Shown in pieces: positions 1-6,997 of a DNA stretch of 20,031 bases (the first letter of the stretch is position 1; every line of letters begins with the position of its first letter). This stretch comes from JBMNTP01 sp050945795 (lineage in GTDB: Bacteria > Bacillota > Clostridia > Christensenellales > MGBC116941). The stretch covers positions 1-20,031 of the forward strand of contig JBMNTP010000032.1 in the NCBI GenBank assembly GCA_050945795.1, read 5' to 3'. The notes beneath the pieces are model-generated. The model was not told where the DNA came from and ran no database searches. It was given only the letters and a program-made list of their open reading frames with translations. The position numbers were made by a program, and so were the translations under genes.

Positions 1-30
1 TTGTGGAATAAAGATGCTAAAATATATATA
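1..30 (+). promoter_or_regulatory. Possible promoter of the DeoR-family gene
   Basis: TTGTGG at 1-6 is followed, after 16 or 18 bases, by an alternating TATATA stretch (23-30), which resembles a weak sigma-A promoter about 80 bases upstream of the regulator. The window starts exactly here, so upstream context is missing and the call is tentative. Confidence 0.3.
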
Positions 31-108
31 AGGATGTTTGGTTATTGGATCTCGTGACAAGGTTTATGCCATATCTACCCATTTAAGCGGATTGAGAGGA
101 TAAATGAC

Positions 109-867
109 ATGAAAATATCCAGACTCGAAGCGGTTTGCGACTTTGTAAATGAAAAAGGTATGGTTTCTCTTGACGATCTAAGGCAGGAGTTTGGAGTATC
201 TATGAGCACGCTAAGGCGTGATATTAATGTATTATGCGAGCGCGGCGACTTAAAAAAGATGTATGGCTTTGTAACGAGAAATACAGACACCGAAGAAGCG
301 CAGCTTTTTCATCCTAGAAGCGCGATACATACAGAGGCCAAGCGCAAAGCGGCGGGTATAGCCGCTCGCTTTATAAACGATAATGATGTTATTTTCATTG
401 ACAGCGGCTCGACCTGCTGCCTTATAATAGACTTCCTAAAGGATAGAAAAAACGTTACTATAATTACCAATAATCTCGATGTTATACTGCATTCAAAGCC
501 GTATCCTAATCTCGATGTTTATGTACTCCCCGGCCTTTATAAAAGGCAAAACAACTCTTTTTCAATGCTTACAGACGATGAACTTTATAACAATTACAAT
601 ATAAGAAAAGCTTTTTTAGCGAGCAGCGGAGTTACTCTTTCAAACGGTGTCGCGCATTCCGATCTTAGCGAGCGCATAATAAAGCGCAGCGCCATAAACA
701 AGACGCGTGAAAAATACCTGCTGCTAGACCACGCTAAATTTAATAAAGACGCGCCGCTGTATTTATGTGATATTACTGAATTTACCGCCATATGTACCGA
801 CAGGCGGCCGCCGGAGGACTATGTTGTGTATTTAAATAAAAACGGCGTTCAGCTATATTATGATTAG
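109..867 (+). CDS. DeoR/GlpR-family transcriptional repressor
   Basis: A 252-residue cytoplasmic DNA-binding regulator. Residues 1-57 form the DeoR winged helix-turn-helix, with the recognition-helix pattern 'VSMSTLRRDINVL' near residues 30-42. The rest matches the DeoR sensor domain, a ribose-5-phosphate-isomerase-like fold, with the characteristic 'IFIDSGSTC' segment near residue 97. The family usually represses a neighbouring sugar operon and is released by a phosphorylated sugar intermediate. The length is typical. The start is the ATG at 109 with GAGAGGA at 94-100; an earlier ATG at 104 hits a stop at once. The next genes encode a kinase and sugar-acid enzymes, so local control of that operon is the natural inference. 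The true inducer cannot be read from the sequence. Confidence 0.92.
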   Translation: MKISRLEAVCDFVNEKGMVSLDDLRQEFGVSMSTLRRDINVLCERGDLKKMYGFVTRNTDTEEAQLFHPRSAIHTEAKRKAAGIAARFINDNDVIFIDSGSTCCLIIDFLKDRKNVTIITNNLDVILHSKPYPNLDVYVLPGLYKRQNNSFSMLTDDELYNNYNIRKAFLASSGVTLSNGVAHSDLSERIIKRSAINKTREKYLLLDHAKFNKDAPLYLCDITEFTAICTDRRPPEDYVVYLNKNGVQLYYD

Positions 868-981
868 GCGCGTGGCATAAAGCCAAGTGAGTCATAATCG
901 GGCGTTAAATGGCGGACAAATGCTCAAAAGTGAAGCGAATACGCCGAAAAATAGCGCTTTATTATATAAGATAAAGATGAG

Positions 982-1052
982 AACAAGTTTTTGTATGTAA
1001 ATATTGACAGGGTATGAGCGGGAAAGGTATATTAATTAACAAGTTCTATATG
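982..1052 (+). repeat. Paired AACAAGTT repeats flanking the kinase-operon promoter
   Basis: AACAAGTT occurs at 982-989 and again at 1038-1045. Each copy is followed within a few bases by TATG (994-997 and 1049-1052). The copies start 56 bases apart and bracket the -35/-10 elements. This is an arrangement expected for a repressor operator pair, and the DeoR-family protein encoded upstream is the obvious candidate. Looser versions (ACAAG, short spacer, TATG) occur at 55-66 and 10459-10471. The operator role is inference. Confidence 0.35.
1004..1033 (+). promoter_or_regulatory. Sigma-A-type promoter of the catabolic operon
   Basis: A perfect -35 TTGACA (1004-1009), an 18-base spacer and a -10 TATATT (1028-1033). 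Transcription would start near 1040, giving a leader of about 125 bases before the kinase start at 1165. This is the best plus-strand promoter seen before the enzyme run. Confidence 0.7.
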
Positions 1053-1164
1053 ATTTTCGATTAAGATATGGTCTAACAGATGGAAAGTCCGCGCAACAAT
1101 AACCATATGACTTACACATAATAAAAGGCTTATATTAAACGAAGAGAAGGTAGTTGGAGGTATA

Positions 1165-2547
1165 ATGAAGATTATAGCTATTGACATAGGCAGCAGCTTT
1201 CTTAAAGCGTCCTTACTCGATCTTGACAGCTCCAAAGTTGTTGAGCAGAGAAAGGCGCCGTCGCCGTCGCGCCTTCCTTCAAAGGATCCGGATATTTTTG
1301 AAGTTCCGGCTATGAAATATGTTGATATAGTACGGGCGCTTGCTAAGGAATGGACAGCAAAGTATAATGATATTAGCCTGCTCCTTCTTTCAACCCAGAT
1401 GCACGGTTTTGTGTACAGTTACAGCAAGGACGAGAAAGATGACCTGTATACCTCATGGCAGGATATGCGCTGTTTGAGGAATACGGGAGGCGAAAAGACG
1501 TACCTTGAATTGATGGAAGAAATGTTCCCGCCTAAAAGCATGGAAAAATGCGGGGTATACATAAAGCCGTCTATGGGCATGTGCAATCTCTACACTATGC
1601 TATCAGGAGGGGTTCCGCATGGCGGTACTCTTTATACAATAGGCTCTTATGTAATTTCAAAATTGACGGGAAACAACATCTGTCACGCTAGTAACGCCGC
1701 TCCGCTTGGGCTTATGGATGTAAAAAGCGGAATATGGGCCGAGGATATAATTAAAAAGGCGGGACTACGTGACATAACTCTGCCTAAATTGGCGGGAAAT
1801 GATTTTGAGCCGTGCGGCTATTTCAAGGCAGCGGGCAAGGATATCGCTGTTTTTCCTGATTACGGCGATCATCAGGTTGCCACAGTAGGTTGTATGCCTA
1901 CGGCGGGAGAAGGGCTTATAAATATTGCGACCGGCGCGCAGGTGGCTATGATAGCTGAGAAGTTTGAGCTGGGAGCGTATGAACTGAGGCCATATTTTGA
2001 GCGAAGATACCTAAAGACTATATCGAATATGCCGGCGGGGCGCGGCCTGGATGTGCTTATTAATTTCGCAAGCGGCATTATAAAAAGCGTTACAGGCACC
2101 GACGTTGCCTTAGACAATATATGGAACGCGGTTAAACGCGAGTATAAGCCGGATACCGGCGGTATTATAGTTAATACGAGTTTTTATGCCGCGCCTAACA
2201 GAATGGACGGCGGCAGCATCGGTGGTATAAGGCAAAGCAACCTTACGCTGTCTAGTTTGTTTGCGGCGGCGTTTGAAGATATGGCTGAGGCGTATAAGCA
2301 GAACTTGGAGGTGATTGGCGGAGAGAATAAATTATCCTCATTGGTGTGTTTTGGCGGGGTTTCGTGGAAGCTGCCGGAACTGCTTGCGGTTATAAAGAAG
2401 ACGACCGATTTAAAATGTCGATTGCCTGATATAGAAGACGAGGCTTTGGCCGGATTATTCAGAATAGGGCTACGCTGCGCCGGATTGATAAAAAGTTTGG
2501 ACGACAGGCTTGACCTGAGATTGAGCATAAATGCGGAAGGAAATTAG
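1165..2547 (+). CDS. FGGY-family carbohydrate kinase
   Basis: A 460-residue cytoplasmic kinase that should transfer the ATP gamma-phosphate to a sugar or sugar-derived hydroxyl. The N-terminus 'IIAIDIGSSFLKASLLD' (residues 3-19) is the FGGY phosphate-binding strand-turn. 'STQMHGF' (76-82) resembles the substrate loop of xylulokinase and sedoheptulokinase types. D235 in 'PDYGDHQVATVG' fits the catalytic base of the family, and 'NIATGAQV' (253-260) begins the second actin-like domain. The C-terminal 'CFGGVSWKLPELLAVI' is the adenosine-binding region. It is slightly shorter than the usual ~490-500 residues but shows no sign of truncation. Ribosome binding site GGAGG precedes the ATG. It heads an operon with an aldolase 5 bases downstream. 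The substrate (ketose, polyol or sugar acid) cannot be assigned. Confidence 0.9.
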   Translation: MKIIAIDIGSSFLKASLLDLDSSKVVEQRKAPSPSRLPSKDPDIFEVPAMKYVDIVRALAKEWTAKYNDISLLLLSTQMHGFVYSYSKDEKDDLYTSWQDMRCLRNTGGEKTYLELMEEMFPPKSMEKCGVYIKPSMGMCNLYTMLSGGVPHGGTLYTIGSYVISKLTGNNICHASNAAPLGLMDVKSGIWAEDIIKKAGLRDITLPKLAGNDFEPCGYFKAAGKDIAVFPDYGDHQVATVGCMPTAGEGLINIATGAQVAMIAEKFELGAYELRPYFERRYLKTISNMPAGRGLDVLINFASGIIKSVTGTDVALDNIWNAVKREYKPDTGGIIVNTSFYAAPNRMDGGSIGGIRQSNLTLSSLFAAAFEDMAEAYKQNLEVIGGENKLSSLVCFGGVSWKLPELLAVIKKTTDLKCRLPDIEDEALAGLFRIGLRCAGLIKSLDDRLDLRLSINAEGN

Positions 2548-2552
2548 ATAAA

Positions 2553-3314
2553 ATGCTAAAACAGGACATTTGGGAACAGCGGGTTGTTTTTGGAACTATG
2601 ATTTCTGAGGTAGCGACGCCGAATGTAATCAGGATAATGAAGGTTGCCGGCTTTGACTATGTTATTGTAGATTGCGAGCACGGATACTTCGATTTTTCGC
2701 AGTTGGCCAATATGGCGGCGGTTGGCAACGGCTTTGGTATGCCGGTTATAGTGCGCATACCGTTTATAGAGCGTGAGTTTATAACGAAAACGCTTGATAT
2801 GGGGGCCGATGGCATACTCGTCCCTATGGTAAATACCGCCGACGAGGCAAGAAAGGTTGTTGAGTACGCGAAATATCCGCCTATCGGTAAGCGCGGCGTA
2901 TCGACAACTCGGGCGCATACGAATTATATGCCGCCGCCTTTGTCAGAATATATGGATATAGCAAATGACAGAACGGTGGTATTGTTGCAGATAGAAACGG
3001 AGCAGGGCGCTCAAAACGCCGAAGAAATAGCCTCTATTGAAGGGATCGACGCTTTGATGATAGGGCCTAACGATTTGGCGGTGGACCTCGGCACGCCCAG
3101 TCAGCTTGATACGGAGCTTATGAGAGAGGTTATAGGCGGAGTGCTTGACAGCGCCAAAAAGGCGGGCAAACAATGTGGAATAATAGGATCGGATATTAAG
3201 TTTTTAGGAAAATGGAAGAATGAAGGCATGACCATACTTAGCCACGGCAGCGAGGTGGGCATGATAATGAAATCGGCCAAAGCGGCGTGCCATGAGTTCT
3301 CATTAATAAAATAA
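2553..3314 (+). CDS. HpcH/HpaI-family class II pyruvate aldolase
   Basis: A 253-residue TIM-barrel aldolase, the usual length for the family. These enzymes reversibly split 2-oxo-3-deoxy (or 2-oxo-4-hydroxy) acids into pyruvate or a related 2-oxoacid plus an aldehyde, using a divalent metal. Visible active-site matches to HpaI and RhmA are H43 in 'DCEHGYFD', R68 in 'IVRIP', metal ligand E148 in 'QIETEQG', and D174 in 'GPNDLAVDLG'. The 'PPIGKRGVS' stretch (109-117) is also typical. The gene lies 5 bases after the kinase stop and 27 bases before the racemase-like gene, so it is almost certainly co-transcribed with both. It would perform the carbon-carbon cleavage step of the encoded pathway. 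The exact substrate is unknown; 4-hydroxy-2-oxoheptanedioate, 2-keto-3-deoxy-rhamnonate, galactarate-derived and other acids all use this fold. Confidence 0.93.
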   Translation: MLKQDIWEQRVVFGTMISEVATPNVIRIMKVAGFDYVIVDCEHGYFDFSQLANMAAVGNGFGMPVIVRIPFIEREFITKTLDMGADGILVPMVNTADEARKVVEYAKYPPIGKRGVSTTRAHTNYMPPPLSEYMDIANDRTVVLLQIETEQGAQNAEEIASIEGIDALMIGPNDLAVDLGTPSQLDTELMREVIGGVLDSAKKAGKQCGIIGSDIKFLGKWKNEGMTILSHGSEVGMIMKSAKAACHEFSLIK

Positions 3315-3341
3315 ACGCAAAAGTGTAACGGAGGTAATATT

Positions 3342-4637
3342 ATGCTTGAAATATCAAAGAACAATTTCGTATCGAAGGTTTGCGCAGATGTTGAGCTGCC
3401 GCGCATGATAAAAATAAGGCAGAAGTTTGATAAAACTCATATACCTGCCGAAGGTATAGACGCGGCGGTAAGAGCGGAGCTGGAGCGCGACGCTATCGCC
3501 TCAAGAATAAAGCCAGGTATGAGCATCGGCATAACATCGGGCAGCAGGGGCGTTGCCAATGTAGCCGCGATAACAAAGGCGATAGTAGACTTTCTTAAGG
3601 AAAAACAGGCTAAGCCGTTTGTATTCCCTGCCATGGGCAGCCACGGCGGAGCGACGGCTGAAGGCCAGCTTGAGATACTTGAAGGCTTTGGCATAACGGA
3701 AGAGAATATGGGCTGCCCTATAAAAGCGTCAATGGAGACTGTGCAAATTGGCGTTAGGGATGATGGAGAAGCCGTTCGTATAGATAAAATCGCTTCGGAG
3801 GCCGACGGCATAATAATTTGCGGCAGAATAAAAGCGCATACATCATTCCGCGGCCCCATCGAAAGCGGACTCGTGAAAATGGCTGTTATAGGCCTTGGCA
3901 AGCAGCATGGCGCCGAAACTGTTCATGCGCTGGGCTTCCCGGGCATGGATCAAAGGCTGATTCATGTAGGCCACATCATATGCGATAACTGCAAGATACT
4001 GTTTGGTTTAGGCACCATAGAAAACGCCTACGACCAGACATATAAAGTAGCCGCGCTTACGCCGGACGAGATATTTGAGAAAGAACCCGAGCTGCTTTTA
4101 GAGGCTAAAAGCAAAATGGGCAAACTGATGTTTAAAAATGCCGACCTGCTGGTTGTTGACAGGATAGGTAAGGACGTCAGTGGAGACGGCATGGACCCCA
4201 ACGTTACAAACCGCTATGCCTGCCTGCCGTCGACGCCGGATAATATCTGCATACAGCGCATAGTCGCGCTAAGCCTCACAAAAGATACGCATCATAACGC
4301 CAACGGCGTGGGTATGGCTGATATAACGACACGCCGCCTAGCCGCCGATACCATACTTGATATAACTTATCCAAACGCGGTTACATCAACGGTGGTAGAT
4401 GTTGTTAAAATGCCGCTTATAGTTGAATCGGATAAAATAGCGATACAGCTTGGATTGCGCATATGCAACGGCATTGACCGCGCTAATCCCAAAGTAATCC
4501 GCATACTCGATACAATGCATCTTGATGAGATATATATTTCCGAGGCGCTCAGAGAAGAAGCCGAGCAGTGCGAGGATATAGAAATAATCGGCGAGCCCGA
4601 GGAATGGAAATTCAACAGCGAAGGAAACCTTTGGTAG
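3342..4637 (+). CDS. LarA-like (DUF2088) 2-hydroxyacid racemase/epimerase
   Basis: A 431-residue protein resembling lactate racemase LarA, which inverts the alpha-carbon of 2-hydroxyacids with a nickel-pincer nucleotide cofactor. Residues fitting the LarA catalytic set (H108, H174, K184, H200 in the Lactobacillus enzyme) are H101 in 'GSHGGAT', H166 in 'KAHTSF', K179 in 'SGLVKMAV' (the presumed pincer attachment site) and H195. The first and last intervals match closely (65 against 66 and 16 against 16 residues); the middle one is 13 against 10. Overall similarity is distant, so the substrate is probably not lactate. Known LarA homologues act on malate, aryl-lactates, aldonates and other 2-hydroxyacids. 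No larB, larC or larE cofactor genes are in the window; they would have to be elsewhere. A clear GGAGG precedes the ATG. It sits between the aldolase and the importer genes. Confidence 0.8.
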   Translation: MLEISKNNFVSKVCADVELPRMIKIRQKFDKTHIPAEGIDAAVRAELERDAIASRIKPGMSIGITSGSRGVANVAAITKAIVDFLKEKQAKPFVFPAMGSHGGATAEGQLEILEGFGITEENMGCPIKASMETVQIGVRDDGEAVRIDKIASEADGIIICGRIKAHTSFRGPIESGLVKMAVIGLGKQHGAETVHALGFPGMDQRLIHVGHIICDNCKILFGLGTIENAYDQTYKVAALTPDEIFEKEPELLLEAKSKMGKLMFKNADLLVVDRIGKDVSGDGMDPNVTNRYACLPSTPDNICIQRIVALSLTKDTHHNANGVGMADITTRRLAADTILDITYPNAVTSTVVDVVKMPLIVESDKIAIQLGLRICNGIDRANPKVIRILDTMHLDEIYISEALREEAEQCEDIEIIGEPEEWKFNSEGNLW

Positions 4638-4759
4638 AATCGCGGCGGTTATAAACAATCGCGGCAACGCCTTTTAGAAAGGAGAGGATAGTTTCGAACT
4701 GAAAACCATGCCTAAACCTGGTGCGTGATGTTCAAGTAAAAACGTGTTTGGAGGAAAAA
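4638..4759 (+). other. Intergenic segment with repeated AATCGCGGC and weak hairpin
   Basis: AATCGCGGC occurs at 4638-4646 and 4657-4665, a 19-base period. GGCGGTT (4644-4650) can pair with AACGCC (4666-4671, one bulged G), and TTTT follows, which resembles a weak or partial terminator between the enzyme genes and the importer genes. An SD-like GGAGAGG near 4680 is not followed by a usable start at normal spacing. No convincing promoter was seen. Confidence 0.35.
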
Positions 4760-6018
4760 ATGAAGATAAAAAGAGTAGTTTTTTAACGGTTGCGATTTTA
4801 ATGATGTTTATGACAGCCTGTGGAAGTACGCAAACACCTACCGGCGACGCATCACCCGGCACCGCCCCTGACACCAAGACGACTGCACCCGCCAATACGG
4901 ATGATGACGAAGGAGGCAAGCTAATAGTAGGCTGCCCGCAGCCGCTAACCGGTACCAACGCTATGGTTGGAGACGCCGCCCTTAAAGGCGCGCAGCTGGC
5001 CGTAAAACAGATTAACGATGCCGGCGGCATACTCGGTAAACAGCTTGAACTGGTGGTATACGATGATCAGGCATCGCCTGAGGAAGCGGTAAAGATAGCC
5101 ACCAAAATGATCGAGGTAGATAAAGTTGACTGGATTTGCGGCTCGCTTATAAGCAGCTGTATGCTGGCGGCCGGCCAGTACTATGAAGAGGCAGGCATAA
5201 TAACCTTTGGCACCGGCCTTAGCTCGACATGGATGGAGAAAGATTGGTCTTATGTTTTCCGCGCTTGCCCGAACAGCGGCTTCGCGATGCCCATACTTGC
5301 TCAGTATATGAAGGACATGGGCATTCAGAAAATATCAATCTTCCAGGGTCAGGACGATTCCTCCGCATCCGGAGCCGACGATATGAGAGCGGCATGTAAA
5401 GAAATAGGCATAGAAGTACTGACATCCGAAACATACGTTGAGGGCGATACGGATTATTCGGGCCAGATAGGAAAGATAATCAACTCCAAGCCCGACGCAG
5501 TCTTTAGCTCAACTTTCAGCGTAACCCAGTCTGCTTTTGCCAAGCAGCTGCGCCAATTCGGATATAAAGGTCTGGTTTTCAACAAGGAAACACTATCCGC
5601 CGACAACATAAAAGTTGCAGGCGACGCATCAAACTACTGGGCTTTCATGTTCCCATATATAACGTATGCTAGCATAGAGGAGTGCGATGTTCCGGTTATA
5701 AAGAAATTCCTCGAAGCTTATTACGAAGAGTTCAACGAAATGCCGTTCCATGACTGCGCATATCGTACATATGACAGTATGATGGTTATGGCAAAAGCAG
5801 CCGAAATAGCCGGCACGATAGACAGCGAGGCTGTTCGTGATGCGGTATCGACGATAAGCGATTTTGAAGGACTCGGCGGCACATATGATTTCACAAGAGG
5901 CGATCGCGAAGGTATTCATTCCTTCAACGCCTTTATAGTAGTGGACGAAAAGATCGTCGGCCTCGACAAATGGATTGAGGACGGAGAATATGAAAAGCTG
6001 AAGGCCAGCATAGGCTAA
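4744..6018 (+). CDS. Liv-type ABC importer solute-binding lipoprotein (frame anomaly at start)
   Basis: A 424-residue reading frame from a GTG at 4744, encoding a type I periplasmic-binding-fold protein of the Leu/Ile/Val-binding class that captures ligand outside the membrane for the importer just downstream. The hydrophobic segment ending in 'FMTACGS' gives a lipobox cysteine, followed by a Thr/Pro/Asp-rich linker. The mature domain has hallmarks such as 'IVGCPQPLTGTNAMVGDAAL', 'AGGILGKQLELVVYDDQASPEEAV' and 'FQGQDDSSASGADDM'. The GTG lacks a ribosome binding site and gives a charged, atypical leader. A strong GGAGG (4750-4754) instead serves an ATG at 4760, in another frame, that stops at 4784-4786. 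One extra T in the T6 run 4779-4784 would join them into 'MKIKRVVFLTVAILMMFMTAC', a classic lipoprotein signal. The real start is therefore likely 4760. The ligand is unknown; context suggests a hydroxy or sugar acid. Confidence 0.88.
   Translation: MFGGKNEDKKSSFLTVAILMMFMTACGSTQTPTGDASPGTAPDTKTTAPANTDDDEGGKLIVGCPQPLTGTNAMVGDAALKGAQLAVKQINDAGGILGKQLELVVYDDQASPEEAVKIATKMIEVDKVDWICGSLISSCMLAAGQYYEEAGIITFGTGLSSTWMEKDWSYVFRACPNSGFAMPILAQYMKDMGIQKISIFQGQDDSSASGADDMRAACKEIGIEVLTSETYVEGDTDYSGQIGKIINSKPDAVFSSTFSVTQSAFAKQLRQFGYKGLVFNKETLSADNIKVAGDASNYWAFMFPYITYASIEECDVPVIKKFLEAYYEEFNEMPFHDCAYRTYDSMMVMAKAAEIAGTIDSEAVRDAVSTISDFEGLGGTYDFTRGDREGIHSFNAFIVVDEKIVGLDKWIEDGEYEKLKASIG
4750..4786 (+). promoter_or_regulatory. 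Ribosome binding site and short out-of-frame ORF at binding-protein start
   Basis: GGAGG (4750-4754) lies five bases before the ATG at 4760. This ATG reads eight codons (MKIKRVVF) and reaches TAA at 4784-4786. The six-T run at 4779-4784 lies exactly where the frame must change by +1 base to enter the binding-protein frame. The signals define the natural translation start of the gene and locate the frame disruption. Confidence 0.8.
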
Positions 6019-6050
6019 GATAGCTCTCTTCTCCGGTATTCACTGGGATG

Positions 6051-6079
6051 GGGCAGGTTAAAGCCGTTTTAACCTGCCC
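6051..6079 (+). other. 12-bp stem-loop between binding-protein and permease genes
   Basis: GGGCAGGTTAAA (6051-6062) is perfectly complementary to TTTAACCTGCCC (6068-6079) around a 5-base loop. No U-tract follows, so it is not a good terminator. Hairpins placed between a solute-binding-protein gene and its permease genes commonly stabilise the upstream mRNA end, giving more binding protein than membrane components. That role is inference. Confidence 0.65.
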
Positions 6080-6112
6080 TTGTCCAAAGTTATGTGAAAG
6101 GCGGATTCCTAA

Positions 6113-6985
6113 ATGCTTCTACAAATTATTATTTCAGGTCTTGTCATAGGAAGCACATACGGACTTATAGCCCTTGGCTACAGCCTTATATATAAAGCTT
6201 CCGGATTGATGAGCTTTGCTCAGGGGGATATGCTTACCTTGGGCGCCTTCCTTGGATATACTCTGTACGGCATAATGAAAATACCGTTCCTTATCACCAT
6301 GATAATTGTGGTGATAAGTATGTTTCTTTTTGGCTTCGGCATAGAGAAAATGGTTATACGCCGGCTGGTAAGGAAGAACGCTCTCCCTATATACACAGTT
6401 CTAGCTACAATCGCAATATCTTTTATAATTCAAAACGGATCGATGGTAGGGTTCGGCTCAGAGATGAAGTATTTCCCGCCATTGCTGTCGATACGCTCCG
6501 TTGACATTATGGGCCGCGCCATACAGTCGGAGGCGGTGCTTTGCATAGCCGCTTCGCTGTTGTGCATGCTCGTATTTAACTTCTTTATAACCCGCACCTC
6601 GCACGGAACGGCGATGCGCGCCGCTGCCATGGATCCTATGGCGGCAAGAGCTTGCGGCATAGACGTATCGCTTACTACGGGTCTGGCTTGGGGAATGTCG
6701 GCGGGACTGGCGGCGTTTGCCGGAATACTGATAGGGCCGGTTTACGGAGTTTATACGACACTTGGAGCCGTTATAGGCCGCAAGGGCTTTAGCAGCGCCG
6801 TTATCGGAGGATACGGCAATATGCTAGGAGCCATAGTAGGCGGCGTTATACTCGGCCTTGTTGAAACGTTTATATCTGCTTATCTGTTCTCGGCTTATAA
6901 AGATTTAATCGCGTATACGTTGCTGCTGGTATTCCTGTTTGTCAAACCTACCGGCCTGTTTAACGAACGCGCGATTGCGGATTAG
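6113..6985 (+). CDS. livH: Liv-type ABC importer permease, LivH family
   Basis: A 290-residue polytopic membrane protein made almost entirely of hydrophobic helices, of the length usual for LivH. Diagnostic features are the opening 'ISGLVIGSTYGLIALGYSLIYKASG' type segment, 'MSFAQGDMLTLGAF' near residue 34 (the LivH counterpart of 'NFAHGE'), 'AMRAAAMDPMAARACGIDV' (the cytoplasmic coupling loop contacting the ATPases), and the glycine-rich 'VIGGYGNMLGAIVGGVILGLVE' near the C-terminus. AAAGGCGG lies upstream of the ATG. It pairs with the LivM-type permease 12 bases downstream to form the transmembrane channel. The substrate is set mainly by the binding protein and cannot be read here. Confidence 0.93.
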   Translation: MLLQIIISGLVIGSTYGLIALGYSLIYKASGLMSFAQGDMLTLGAFLGYTLYGIMKIPFLITMIIVVISMFLFGFGIEKMVIRRLVRKNALPIYTVLATIAISFIIQNGSMVGFGSEMKYFPPLLSIRSVDIMGRAIQSEAVLCIAASLLCMLVFNFFITRTSHGTAMRAAAMDPMAARACGIDVSLTTGLAWGMSAGLAAFAGILIGPVYGVYTTLGAVIGRKGFSSAVIGGYGNMLGAIVGGVILGLVETFISAYLFSAYKDLIAYTLLLVFLFVKPTGLFNERAIAD

Positions 6986-6997
6986 GAGAGGGTTGCG

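Larger units (their letters stand above)
868..1164 (+). other. Intergenic region between regulator and kinase operon
   Basis: About 300 bases without a convincing gene. No strong intrinsic terminator follows the regulator; only a 4-bp TGGC/GCCA hairpin and a 5-bp AAGCG/CGCTT pairing are visible, so read-through is possible. The region contains a good promoter (1004-1033), two copies of AACAAGTT on either side of it, and the kinase ribosome binding site GGAGG just before 1165. Confidence 0.6.

Noticed and set aside
4708..4728. Six-codon leader-like frame (MPKPGA) before the first binding protein
   Set aside because: The nearest ribosome-binding-like sequence is about 20 bases away, and no attenuator structure involves it.
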